A stretch of 64,000 nt of DNA, from positions 55,747 to 119,746 of the forward strand of contig NZ_PVTS01000016.1 in the NCBI RefSeq assembly GCF_003003035.1, in the 5' to 3' direction. Source of the DNA: Marinilabilia salmonicolor. GTDB lineage: Bacteria > Bacteroidota > Bacteroidia > Bacteroidales > Marinilabiliaceae. Of this stretch, positions 34,369 to 43,448 are shown piece after piece (the stretch's first letter is position 1; every line of letters starts with the position of its first letter). The notes beneath the pieces were generated by a model, which worked only from the letters and a program-made list of their open reading frames with translations, did not search any database and had not been told where the DNA came from. The position numbers and the translations under genes were made by a program.

Positions 34369-34518
34369 TTTATTTACAATTCTCCGTTATCCCGAAATTT
34401 CGAAATTGCAATGCATTGAAATTCAATTACTTGAAATCATAGTTTTTATCATCTAAAACACAGAATATCAACATTATATAAATTGTCTTAAATCAATAGA
34501 GTCCTAAACATTTTCCAA

Positions 34519-34745
34519 AAGGGATTTCATCCCTTAAACCCTGAATTACTTTTTTGTCTTGATACAAAAAAGTAATCAAAAAAAATCAAGACTTAACCAG
34601 CTTTCACTCTAAAAACTACGGTTCTTCCATCGAAATCGTCTAAACTCATCTCACTTGCTGCGCGCCTGAGATTCAAACAAAGACGATTTTTCGATGAAAC
34701 AACCTTGTTTTTAGGCTTACCTGCCAAGGTCCACACTCAACAAGC
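34519..34745. repeat. Repeat with hairpins in the btuC-cbiP gap
   Basis: A perfect stem ATTACTTTTTTG-TCTTGATA-CAAAAAAGTAAT (34545-34576) heads the element; AAGGGATTTCATCCCTT precedes it. Further in, ATCGAAATCGTCT near 34638 and AGACGATTTTTCGAT near 34683 pair. The architecture (hairpin head plus GC-richer body) parallels the repeats at 29451 and 46401, though the sequence differs. No ORF for an ATP-binding cassette protein lies in the 34369-34871 gap. Confidence 0.6.
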
Positions 34746-34871
34746 CCGACAGCTCTTAAAAAAAATATTTTGGACAGGGTTGATCTTTAATCTAAAAGTC
34801 TAACAATCTATTGCTATTTAAACGCAAATACGCGATAGCCATTTTATTCTCTTTGCACCATGCCCCATGCA

Positions 34872-35915
34872 CTATTCTTTATTTCTCTTTCCCTTCCAAA
34901 TCACCCATATAACCACAGGAGCCCCCACGAAGGCAGTTACCGAATTAATGGGCAACTCCTGCTCCAATCCCGGAAGGCGGGCCACCAAGTTACATAATAA
35001 AGCTGTTGCGCCCCCAATCACTGCAGCATTGATGACCAGATGATAATGATTGGCTGTTCGCGATAATAATTTGGCCAGATGCGGCACTGCCACTCCGATA
35101 AATATCACCGGGCCACAAAATGAGGTCACCAGGGCAGTGAGAAAACCTGCGGATGCAATCACTCCAAAGCGAGCCCTTTTTAGCTTTAAACCCAGATTAA
35201 TGGCGTATCTGTCACCCAGTGACAATAGATTCAAAGACTTACTTAAAGCCAGTGACGAAATGGACAAAGCGATTGTCACCAAACTAAAAATCCAGGCTTT
35301 TTCTGCCGACATTCGACTAAAACTACCCAGGCCCCAAATCACATAATTGTGCACATCTTCTTCTGTGCTGTAAAATTTCAACAGCCCAACCAATGAAGAG
35401 GACAAATAACCAATCATCACCCCGATAATCAACACACTGAGTGTTCCTCCTATGCGACTGGAAATAAAAAGAATCAGCAAAAGCACTATGCCCGCCCCCA
35501 GAAAAGAGGACAATATCACTGCAAAATCCCCCCACCAACCAAGACTGTAAAATGAAAAGCCTAAAAACTGACCGGAGAACAACATCACAAAAGCAACACC
35601 CAGGCTGGCTCCTGATGATATCCCTAAAACAGAAGGGCCGGCCAGCGGATTCTTAAACAGGGTCTGCATCAATAATCCAGCGACACCGAGAGCCATACCA
35701 GCCCCAACAGACACCAAGGTTTGAGGCAGGCGGGTTTTTAAAACAATATTATCAAAAACAACATTACTGCTCTCCCCTGTAAAAAGAAGAGAGACCACTT
35801 CCGACAAGGGAACATGCACCGACCCCAAAGCCATATTTAAGACCATGAGAATGGCGGTCAGCAAAAGTGCTGCCAACAAGACAATGGTGACTCGTTTACT
35901 CCCTTTCCCAATCAT
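34872..35915 (-). CDS. btuC: Cobalamin ABC transporter permease, BtuC-like
   Basis: A 347-residue FecCD-family permease with about ten hydrophobic helices. Family segments: RLPQTLVSVGAGMALGVAG, LFKNPLAGPSVLGISSGAS, WGLGSFSRM and FCGPVIFIGVAVPHLAKLL. The cobalamin assignment rests on context: it follows a BtuF-like binding protein (4-bp overlap) downstream of a cobalamin riboswitch and a BtuB-like receptor. The same family also moves haem and siderophores. The usual ATPase partner BtuD is not adjacent. Confidence 0.88.
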   Translation of the reverse strand: MIGKGSKRVTIVLLAALLLTAILMVLNMALGSVHVPLSEVVSLLFTGESSNVVFDNIVLKTRLPQTLVSVGAGMALGVAGLLMQTLFKNPLAGPSVLGISSGASLGVAFVMLFSGQFLGFSFYSLGWWGDFAVILSSFLGAGIVLLLILFISSRIGGTLSVLIIGVMIGYLSSSLVGLLKFYSTEEDVHNYVIWGLGSFSRMSAEKAWIFSLVTIALSISSLALSKSLNLLSLGDRYAINLGLKLKRARFGVIASAGFLTALVTSFCGPVIFIGVAVPHLAKLLSRTANHYHLVINAAVIGGATALLCNLVARLPGLEQELPINSVTAFVGAPVVIWVIWKGKRNKE

Positions 35916-37033
35916 TTCAATCTTTCATAAAAAAACGGTTCATAACCCGGTAAGACCTCACTATGAAAAAAATGGATATAATCGGCCAAAAGCACATCCG
36001 GTTTCACGGCTGACTGCTCATAATATGGTTTCTCACGGATATTGCATAACAAAACATTTCTCTCTCTGGCGGCTTTGAAATCAGCGTACCTTACATCCTG
36101 CTGCAAAAAATCAGGTAGAGAAAGTCCGATTTTTTCCGGGTGAACCAGGCGCCAGAAATCAGCATCATACGCCTTTCTGTAAATAGTCTCAAAATCAACC
36201 GGATACGCCCCCTGCTCATTATCATCAACGACATAATCAGCGCCTGCATCCCGAAACAAGCGAGCATAGAAACTATCCCCGCCAGGAACATACCAGGAAC
36301 CGGAACGCATCTTCCCCGAAAAAACCGTTGGACGCATATCAATGCCAGCCACCTGGTCTTTTAATTCATTGTAACGCTTTGCAAGCTTATTAAAAATCGT
36401 ATCTGCCTTTGTCTCCTGCCCAACAAACAGCGCCATCATCTTCAGCCATTCGGCGCGTCCAAGCGGGGTCATTTCATTGTAAGCAGCCATCGGAACAAGC
36501 GGAATTCCCATATTTCTTAAAACATCGTACCCACCAGCTTTGAACGGTGACACAAAAATCACATCAGGATTCAAAGCTGCCAGCACTTCCAGGTTAAAAT
36601 TCCCTTCCTTTCCGATCTGCTTAACTTTACCTTCAGCCACCCGGGCATTCATCTCTTCATGAAAAAGATAGCGACTGCTATTAATCGCAACAATGTCATC
36701 GATATCCTCCAGGGCAAAGAAATAAGCCAACTGAGTTGATGAAACACAGACAATCTTTTTGCATGGTACGTGAATCACATTTTCTATGCCGGCAGCATCT
36801 GCACTATCCTTTACCAAAGTAAACTTGCGGGCCGACTGGTCAGAGTGATCCTCATCCATAAAAACCGTCAGCAAATGGCGATTTCCCTGCTTTTGCAAAG
36901 AAAACTCATGAGCATACTTTAATTCTATATTTTCAATGTTGCCCGATGCAGATTGACCTTTCTGCTGCTTAACACTGCAACTTAAAAAGAACACAATCAG
37001 CAACAATGAACTACACAGTTTACAACTCATCAA
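35912..37033 (-). CDS. btuF: Periplasmic cobalamin-binding lipoprotein, BtuF-like
   Basis: A 373-residue substrate-binding protein of the TroA/FecB-like type with a lipoprotein signal (FFLSCSVKQQ, lipid Cys19). IVCVSSTQLAYFFALEDIDDIVAINSS and AALNPDVIFVSPF are typical of the fold, followed by the long connecting helix and GGDSFYARLFRDAGADYVVDD. It is longer than E. coli BtuF because of an N-terminal extra domain-like stretch. It overlaps cbiK by 14 bp upstream and btuC by 4 bp downstream. Cobinamide rather than cobalamin is a possible ligand. Confidence 0.85.
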   Translation of the reverse strand: MMSCKLCSSLLLIVFFLSCSVKQQKGQSASGNIENIELKYAHEFSLQKQGNRHLLTVFMDEDHSDQSARKFTLVKDSADAAGIENVIHVPCKKIVCVSSTQLAYFFALEDIDDIVAINSSRYLFHEEMNARVAEGKVKQIGKEGNFNLEVLAALNPDVIFVSPFKAGGYDVLRNMGIPLVPMAAYNEMTPLGRAEWLKMMALFVGQETKADTIFNKLAKRYNELKDQVAGIDMRPTVFSGKMRSGSWYVPGGDSFYARLFRDAGADYVVDDNEQGAYPVDFETIYRKAYDADFWRLVHPEKIGLSLPDFLQQDVRYADFKAARERNVLLCNIREKPYYEQSAVKPDVLLADYIHFFHSEVLPGYEPFFYERLK

Positions 37034-37874
37034 AAGCCTCCTTTAAATGATCGATCCATATCATTACCACCTCATCATATTCGGCAAGTCCTTTCATCAC
37101 AACATCCACCTCAAACCCTTCAGCTTCGAGCTGCGATTTCCAGCTCTCCTTCTCCTCGCCTGCCATATCGTTTTGGGCATGATCTCCGGCAACCGACATA
37201 AATGGAGTTAATGTCACTTTCTGAATATGTTCTTTTTTCAATTGTTTTATCACATTATCCAGTGAAGGATATCCTTCCACAGTTGCCACATAATGACGGT
37301 CTGACAAATCATTCAAATAATATTGAAATCCCGGATAATAGATATTGGCATCGTGATGGGTACCATGCCCCATAAGCACTACCGCCTCATCATCCGAAAC
37401 TGGAAGTTGTTGCGTAAAAAAGCGGGCCATACGCTGGAGATCCTCATGGTTACTTACCAACGGACGCCCCATGTTTGTTTTCCCGACCCCTTTTTGAACC
37501 AGGCTAAACCCTTTAACAGTATGTACCACATCATGAAATTCAGCCCCCGGAATAATATGCAGCGATTGTGCTGCTACGAGCGTATATCCGGCCTCTCCAA
37601 TTTTAGCCAGCGCTTCGGATGGCGAATCCATCTGAATGCCTTGTTTTGCCAGTTTTTTTCGAATGAATCCGGATGTGTAGGCCCAGTAAATATCAACATC
37701 AGGCCAGTGGGTTTTCACCTTCTGTTCAATATTTTCAAAAGCTTTTCGGGCTTCAGGGTAACTGGTACCAAAAGTGATCAGCAAAATGCCTTTCTTCCCT
37801 GTTTTAGTCTGAGCATTTGTTCCCATATTAAAGAAGATTATAGCAAATAAGCCGATTAATAATAAGTTCTTCAT
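37020..37874 (-). CDS. cbiK: Sirohydrochlorin cobaltochelatase CbiK, exported form
   Basis: A 284-residue class II chelatase. GILLITFGTSYPEARKAFENIE opens the domain; the metal-handling histidines are His170 in VLMGHGTHHDANIYYP and His232 in SVAGDHAQNDM, matching Salmonella CbiK His145 and His207. CbiK inserts cobalt into sirohydrochlorin and commits tetrapyrrole to B12. Unlike the Salmonella enzyme it begins with a clear signal peptide (MKNLLLIGLFAIIFFNMGTN-AQ), so it should act in the periplasm or on a membrane. It sits between the receptor and binding-protein genes under the riboswitch. Confidence 0.92.
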   Translation of the reverse strand: MKNLLLIGLFAIIFFNMGTNAQTKTGKKGILLITFGTSYPEARKAFENIEQKVKTHWPDVDIYWAYTSGFIRKKLAKQGIQMDSPSEALAKIGEAGYTLVAAQSLHIIPGAEFHDVVHTVKGFSLVQKGVGKTNMGRPLVSNHEDLQRMARFFTQQLPVSDDEAVVLMGHGTHHDANIYYPGFQYYLNDLSDRHYVATVEGYPSLDNVIKQLKKEHIQKVTLTPFMSVAGDHAQNDMAGEEKESWKSQLEAEGFEVDVVMKGLAEYDEVVMIWIDHLKEAFDEL

Positions 37875-37887
37875 TTGATTTGGCGTT

Positions 37888-40050
37888 TTACTCTGAAAAG
37901 TTTATTCTCAACCCCGCAAAAAAGGTGCGTCCTGGCGTTAAAGTACCGTAATGAGCCCCAAGAGGACTGTCATCCACATAATCAAAAACATTGTCAACAC
38001 CGGCAGACAATTCGACAATCAGACTCCCCAAATTGGAAAAAGTATGATTGGTGGTGAAATTCCATAAATCATACCCCTTGGCATTGGGATCTCCATCATA
38101 GAATTTTTCATCCTGGATACGGCCAAAAATATTCGCATTCAGCGCGTAATTCTTCCAATGGTGATCATAAGCCAGTCTGATGTTACCACTATGCTCCGCA
38201 ACTCCTTCCAGGCGAATATCATCCGTAAGATTGCGGGCATCCACATAACTGTATCCCCCGCCAATGGAAAAACCAGCACCTGTCCGCACATCCAGCAACA
38301 CATCAATCCCCTCGGATCTGGCTTCTGAAATATTATCATGAATTCGAACATTCTCCCCTCCACCATCAACATAGTCAATCAGATTATCAACATTGTTGCG
38401 GTAGGCTGATGCACTCAGAGAAACCAGACGGGTATTGTATTCAACACCGACAGATAAATACTCTGATTCCTGGGGATCCAGGTCAGTATTCCCCAGGTAA
38501 ACGCGTCCCCGCTTTTCATAATTGTAATAAAGTTCTTTGAGTGTAGGGGCTTTAAAACCTATACCATACGTACTCCGAATATTGAAATTCCCAACCTTGT
38601 AGAGTGCTGAAAGTTTAGGAGTAAAGGCACTACCTAACTCTTTGTGATTGACGTACCGGACGCCCGCCACCACATCCAAAGCATCGAAAAACGTCATTTC
38701 ATCCTGAGCATAAAGAGCGATGGTATAAGCATCGGCTTCTCCATCTACCAAGCGGTTGGCCGATACCATTTTCTCATTCAGGTAATCAACACCAAAAGTC
38801 AGGGTGTTATCAGACGATAGGACATTCAGATACTTTAAACGTGCATTATCCAGGCGCTGATCATTATTAATAGTCTTCTGATCTTTCTGAAAATCTCCGT
38901 CCACATCATCATGATTGTACCGATAGTAATAAAGAAACTTGTCGTGATGATAATCAAAAGAAATATAATCCCTGTTATCCAACAGGTATTTAGTTCCGGC
39001 TCCATAAGTCTCATCCTGATAGTAATAGCCATAATCAGCCACAGACTGCTGCCTGAACATATCCTTCTGGTAATAGGAACCTTCGGCGTAGAAATCGAGT
39101 TTTGGTGTAGCAGCAAATTCAAATTTCTGAGATAGCGTAAAGTCCTCATAAGCCTTCATGGTTTTCTCTTCTGTTTCAACCAATTCATCACCAACTTCTT
39201 CATATTTACTGAGCTGCCACCCATCGCTGCTCTTACGGTCAAAAGAAGTGTGAGAGGACAATCTGCCGGCATCCACTTCCACCACATTATTTTGTTGCCA
39301 GGTACTATTTCCCCTGATGCGGGTGGTGTTAGAAAAATGGTTTTTTTGTCCGGATTCTTTGGTGATAATATTCACAACACCGGCAATTGCATCGGAGCCA
39401 TATAGCAGTGATGAAGCTCCTTTCAGTATTTCGATACGTTCAATATTATCGGGATTGATTCGATTGAGATCGATATTGCCACCAATATCCCCATAAAGTC
39501 GTTTCCCATCAATCAATACCACGATAAAATCGTTGCTCAAGCCGTTTAGCTTCATGAAAGCTCCCATGGTGCCGGGACTAAAGTCAAATGAAGGGCTCAG
39601 ACTCAGCATCAAATCATTAAAATCGGTAGCCCCAACGCTTTTCACCTCTTTGGAGGAAATGAGTTCTGAGGGGACAGGCGCATTTTTTAAATGGTGGGCA
39701 GTTCCTGTACCGGTAACGACAACTTCACCAAGATTGCTGTTTGATTCCTCCAATGAAAAGTCCATTTCATTGCGGCCTTCAGTAATTTCAACCTCCTGTC
39801 TGATTCTTTTAAATCCGTTGAAAGAGACAATCAAAGAGTAATTTCCGGGCTTAATACTGTTAAGTTCATAATGCCCCTTATTGTTGGAGGCGGTTCCGAT
39901 ATTGGTTCCTTTGAAATAAATGTGAGCCCCCGGCAAAGGATTGCCGGAATTGCTGGTTGTGATAACTCCTGAAAGCGAAGTGTTTTGTGAAAAAGCGGGC
40001 AGTCCTATTCCAATGAATAAGAATACAATGATCCAAAAAAATTTCTGCAT
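37888..40050 (-). CDS. btuB: TonB-dependent outer-membrane receptor, BtuB-like
   Basis: A 720-residue receptor. Signal peptide (to about Ser21), a carboxypeptidase-regulatory-like domain (about 22-108: LSGVITTSNSGNPLPGAHIY), the TonB-box-like NLGEVVVTGTGT, a plug (NAPVPSELISSKEV ... SLLYGSDAIAGVVNIITK) and a 22-strand barrel ending in RTFFAGLRINFSE with terminal aromatic-containing strand. The size and plug resemble BtuB and other cobalamin receptors; the riboswitch immediately upstream makes cobalamin or cobinamide the likely cargo. First gene of btuB-cbiK-btuF-btuC. Confidence 0.9.
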   Translation of the reverse strand: MQKFFWIIVFLFIGIGLPAFSQNTSLSGVITTSNSGNPLPGAHIYFKGTNIGTASNNKGHYELNSIKPGNYSLIVSFNGFKRIRQEVEITEGRNEMDFSLEESNSNLGEVVVTGTGTAHHLKNAPVPSELISSKEVKSVGATDFNDLMLSLSPSFDFSPGTMGAFMKLNGLSNDFIVVLIDGKRLYGDIGGNIDLNRINPDNIERIEILKGASSLLYGSDAIAGVVNIITKESGQKNHFSNTTRIRGNSTWQQNNVVEVDAGRLSSHTSFDRKSSDGWQLSKYEEVGDELVETEEKTMKAYEDFTLSQKFEFAATPKLDFYAEGSYYQKDMFRQQSVADYGYYYQDETYGAGTKYLLDNRDYISFDYHHDKFLYYYRYNHDDVDGDFQKDQKTINNDQRLDNARLKYLNVLSSDNTLTFGVDYLNEKMVSANRLVDGEADAYTIALYAQDEMTFFDALDVVAGVRYVNHKELGSAFTPKLSALYKVGNFNIRSTYGIGFKAPTLKELYYNYEKRGRVYLGNTDLDPQESEYLSVGVEYNTRLVSLSASAYRNNVDNLIDYVDGGGENVRIHDNISEARSEGIDVLLDVRTGAGFSIGGGYSYVDARNLTDDIRLEGVAEHSGNIRLAYDHHWKNYALNANIFGRIQDEKFYDGDPNAKGYDLWNFTTNHTFSNLGSLIVELSAGVDNVFDYVDDSPLGAHYGTLTPGRTFFAGLRINFSE

Positions 40051-40179
40051 GGTTAAAATAATTTTAATTAATTATTCCACCTTGCATCCATAATGATAAA
40101 GAAAAACATGCCGAACACGCGCGCGAATGTCCTAAACATAACTTCTATCCCGGAAGCAAAATGTTAAGAAAAAAATGCA

Positions 40180-40436
40180 TTCTGGCAGGTTTTCTGGCTC
40201 GCTCCGGTTTGAAAAGACCTTCCCGGAAACATTTTCAATGATCAATTACCAGCTATCAATTATCAATATTGAATTGATAATTGGTCATTGGTCACTGAGC
40301 ATTGCCTTTTGTTTCCAGTGGTAAAAGAGTTTTTTCAAACCACCATTAAAGAGCTTACAGCTGCGGGTACAGCTCCGGATTTACACCGGATTCCCTTTTA
40401 TCGACAATGAAGATTTCATCGCCGATCACCAAAATC
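40180..40436 (-). ncRNA. Cobalamin riboswitch
   Basis: On the minus strand the 5' part reads AAAGGGAATCCGGTGTAAAT followed by CCGGAGCTGTACCCGCAGCT and GTAAG, the hallmark core of the cobalamin riboswitch. The B12 box appears as GAGCCAGAAAACCTGCCAG (about 40181-40200). It lies 130 bp upstream of btuB and should lower its expression when cobalamin is plentiful. Between core and B12 box there is an extra 55-nt imperfect hairpin (40236-40290) built from CAATTATCAAT-type repeats, which enlarges a variable arm. Confidence 0.95.
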
Positions 40437-40440
40437 GAGG

Positions 40441-40448
40441 CAAATATA
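40441..40448 (-). promoter_or_regulatory. Candidate -7 element of the btuB operon
   Basis: TATATTTG on the minus strand matches TAnnTTTG and lies just upstream of the riboswitch 5' end, where the transcript should start. TTTG at 40473-40476 is a possible -33 element, with a spacer of 24 bp. Confidence 0.45.
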
Positions 40449-40700
40449 TTGATTATTTATCAATATGAAAGTCAAAAAAACATGTAGCCTTGTAACAAAT
40501 AAAAAAAATTAAGGACGATAATACCAAAACAATCAACCCCTATTTCTCATGATATCAAAAAGATAAATAACGTCCTAAACAAGACAAGAATTGTAACTAA
40601 TTTTTACGCCTTTTAATTAACAATAGTCCTTAAAAAGGCCCAAACACAGAAGCGCAAAATTCTTATTTTCAAAGTAATTTGCAAATATTTACTGAGAATA

Positions 40701-40736
40701 AAAAACCCCGCCAGGAATTCCTGACGGGGTTTTTTA
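40701..40736 (-). terminator. Terminator at the end of the xyloglucan-type locus
   Basis: AAAACCCCGCCAGGAATTCC and its complement TGACGGGGTTTTTT form a strong stem with A- and T-runs on both sides, so it works in both directions. It lies 31 bp after the GH31 stop and separates the PUL from the cobalamin operon leader. Confidence 0.9.
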
Positions 40737-40766
40737 TCTCAAAGAAAATGTATTAACAAACCTCGA

Positions 40767-43178
40767 TTACTTAACTGTGACATTCAGTGTTGCTTTTCCT
40801 TCCAGCAGGTTTTCTTTTAATACAAATTTTTCGTCTTCCAGTTGTATCTCCACTTGCTGTAATTCATTATCAGAGGGCAGACAAACCATTCCTTTGACCG
40901 ATATTGCATCGGCAGCAAAGACTTTCAACTCCAGTTTCGACCAGTCCATTTGCATGGTTGACTGGGCCAGATGAATGTGTGGCACCACTGCGCCGTCACG
41001 AACCAGCATTACCACAGGAATGTCACCTGGCCTAATGTCATTCCAACCGGGATTGTAAACATTCCCTGACTGATAATCGATCCACTTATGTTTTCCAGGC
41101 AGATAAACCTGACGACTTTCTGCTTTCTCAAACATGGGAGCCACCAGAATATCCGAGCCAAACAAATACTGGTCATCCACCAACCAGGCACCAGGATCAT
41201 CGGGATATTCCACAAACAGAGCGCGCATCATTGGCAAACCATTCTCTGCGGAATGCCTGGCCTGAGCGTAAATGTATGGCATCAATTCATAACGCATATT
41301 CGTGGCTTTTCGGAAAGCATCGGTAAAGTCCTCTCCATATTCCCATGGTTCTTTTGGGGGAGTACCATGCGTGCGTGAATGCGACGACAACAAACCAAAT
41401 GGTAACCATCGGCGATAAACATCCTCCGGAGTTTTCAGCACAAATCCACCGATATCGTGACTCCAAAATGAGAAGCCGGATAATCCCATTGACAAACCGC
41501 CACGAACCGTTGCTGCCATAGCCGAATTGGTATTGGCAGGGTCTCCACCCCAGTGCAACGGCCACCGCTGACTGCCGGCCCACGTACTGCGTGCCCACAT
41601 TATCTGGTCTCCCGTCACCTCTTTGGTAACCTCAGCAACCGCTTTATTGTATCGCAGAGGATAAAGGTTATGCTCGTAAAAACCGGTGCGACCATTGTGA
41701 TAAACCCCTTTGGCAGGAGCAGCCTCCCCAAAGTCCACTTTTATGGCACCCACGCCCAGTTCGAGCAACCCTCTGAGTTTATTTTGATACCACGAAACAG
41801 CTTCCGGATTGCTAAAATCCAGAATGGCATCTTCAGTGGGAAGATTTCCCTTGTCGTTTTTTATGAACAGTCCCTTTTCAATAATCTCAGGGAAGAGCGT
41901 ATTTTGTGGAACAAAGTACGGCAATTGCCAGAGTGATGTATGAAAACCCTGTTTTTTGAGGTCTTTTATCATTCTTCCGGCATTATCGAAACGCGATTCC
42001 GAAAACTGATAATCGCATCGCCAGTCAGTTTCGAACCAACCGGTATCAAAATGAATCACATCACAAGGAATTTCATATTTGCGCAGTTCATTCGCCACAT
42101 TGCGTCCATCCTCCTCCGAGAAATAGGTAATTCGACTCATCCAAAGCCCAAACGACCACAATGGGGGCATTTCAGGTTTTCCGGTTACATCGGTATAAGC
42201 ATCCAGAACCTCCCTGGGTTCTCCCAGAAAAACAAACAAATCCAATGTTTCGTCACCGACCATCAGGGAATTGACACCACTAAAATATTTACCCACGTCG
42301 CAGGTAATGGGTGACGAAGTATGCATAAACATTCCGTAACCACGGCTACTCAGAAAAAACGGGATGGGCTTGTAACTGGTTTCGTTCTGGGTACCATTGG
42401 CATCATCAACCCACAGAACAACTTTCTGTCCCCGCTTATCCAATTCGGTATATTGTTCGCCAAAACCGAAGATTTTTTCATCGGGTAAAAGATTAAAAGT
42501 TGCCGAGAAACTACGGCTGTAGTCTGAGGCTCTGCGAACGTACGAAAAAGGCATTATGGGCGTGTAAGTAGCATCAGCATTATCCACATGATGGTTGGTG
42601 CTGGTTAACAGTTTGCCCTTTTCATCGTAGAACGAAACGCGCCAGGGATTTTCATCAATCACAACAGCTCCAAATTGGCTGCTGTACCTGTGGCCCCCCT
42701 CTATTTGTTCATATTTCCAGGCATCGCTGGGTGGCATCTCATTGTTGACGAGCATCATGGATTCTCCATTGGCCACTTCGGGGCTCACAAAGCCGGACTG
42801 AGCCTGCAATCGGACCGTCCGGGGAGAAACAAACTGCACCGAAAACGGAAGCGTGGGCGACACTTCATATTCGGCTTCAGGAAACTCATTGGGTGTCACA
42901 GGACGCAAAACTCCCAGCATATTATTAAAAGCCATCCGGGTTTTGAACTCATACCGGTTGTAAACTATTTCTCCGCTCCCGGTTTTCGGGTCAAAATTGA
43001 CCATTTTATCGGCCAGATAATAAGTGTTTTTAAAGCTGCGAAAATCATCACTGATATCCACGGGTTCGTTTCGAAGGCCCATTTCCTGGCGTTGACCTGT
43101 TACAGGCAGCATCGCCAGCACTGATAAAAACAGCAAAGCCGGTTTTGCCCATAATTGGAGATAAGTTCTTTTTTTCAT
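40767..43178 (-). CDS. GH31 alpha-xylosidase-type hydrolase, YicI-like
   Basis: An 803-residue exported GH31 enzyme (signal peptide to about Gly28). N-terminal beta-sandwich, then the barrel with GLWMSRITYFSEEDG, DVIHFDTGWFETDWRCDYQF, GAIKVDFGEAAPAKG (nucleophile Asp482) and HWGGDPANT (acid/base Asp546), then GLSGFSFWSHDIGGF. KVDFGE rather than the WMDxTEP motif is typical of E. coli YicI and related alpha-xylosidases that act on isoprimeverose units. It is the last gene of the locus before a strong terminator. It differs in type from the PA14-bearing GH31 at 51.7 kb. Confidence 0.92.
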   Translation of the reverse strand: MKKRTYLQLWAKPALLFLSVLAMLPVTGQRQEMGLRNEPVDISDDFRSFKNTYYLADKMVNFDPKTGSGEIVYNRYEFKTRMAFNNMLGVLRPVTPNEFPEAEYEVSPTLPFSVQFVSPRTVRLQAQSGFVSPEVANGESMMLVNNEMPPSDAWKYEQIEGGHRYSSQFGAVVIDENPWRVSFYDEKGKLLTSTNHHVDNADATYTPIMPFSYVRRASDYSRSFSATFNLLPDEKIFGFGEQYTELDKRGQKVVLWVDDANGTQNETSYKPIPFFLSSRGYGMFMHTSSPITCDVGKYFSGVNSLMVGDETLDLFVFLGEPREVLDAYTDVTGKPEMPPLWSFGLWMSRITYFSEEDGRNVANELRKYEIPCDVIHFDTGWFETDWRCDYQFSESRFDNAGRMIKDLKKQGFHTSLWQLPYFVPQNTLFPEIIEKGLFIKNDKGNLPTEDAILDFSNPEAVSWYQNKLRGLLELGVGAIKVDFGEAAPAKGVYHNGRTGFYEHNLYPLRYNKAVAEVTKEVTGDQIMWARSTWAGSQRWPLHWGGDPANTNSAMAATVRGGLSMGLSGFSFWSHDIGGFVLKTPEDVYRRWLPFGLLSSHSRTHGTPPKEPWEYGEDFTDAFRKATNMRYELMPYIYAQARHSAENGLPMMRALFVEYPDDPGAWLVDDQYLFGSDILVAPMFEKAESRQVYLPGKHKWIDYQSGNVYNPGWNDIRPGDIPVVMLVRDGAVVPHIHLAQSTMQMDWSKLELKVFAADAISVKGMVCLPSDNELQQVEIQLEDEKFVLKENLLEGKATLNVTVK

Positions 43179-43273
43179 AGACTATTTATTTTAGTAAGAA
43201 GCTATATTTGTTCAAACCACATTTAACCTACCTTATCCAAAAGACAGGTAACGTATAAACAGGCTGAAAAATT

Positions 43274-43397
43274 CCCTGAGGCTGTCGCTTTAGTTTAAAA
43301 CATTAAATCATTGTCAGTCTGAGTTGTTTGAAATATCTGTATATCAAACGACAAGCTCAGAATGACATCTAATTTGGACTTTTGAGACAGCCCCAGG
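43274..43397. mobile_element. MITE-like element with terminal inverted repeats
   Basis: The left end CCTGAGGCTGTCGCTTTA and the right end TTTTGAGACAGCCCCAGG are imperfect inverted repeats about 18 bp long. Inside lie TTGTCAGTCTGAG and CTCAGAATGACA, also inverted to each other, so the whole 124-bp unit can fold on itself. There is no transposase. It occupies most of the 270-bp gap between GH2 and GH31. Confidence 0.6.
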
Positions 43398-43448
43398 CTA
43401 TTGCTTAAAGACCGTCGGCTTTTTAAAGACACAACAACAAGCAAAGTT

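Noticed and set aside
34369..34871. Search for a btuD gene between btuC and cbiP
   Set aside because: No frame with Walker A, signature or Walker B motifs exists; the gap is repeat sequence.
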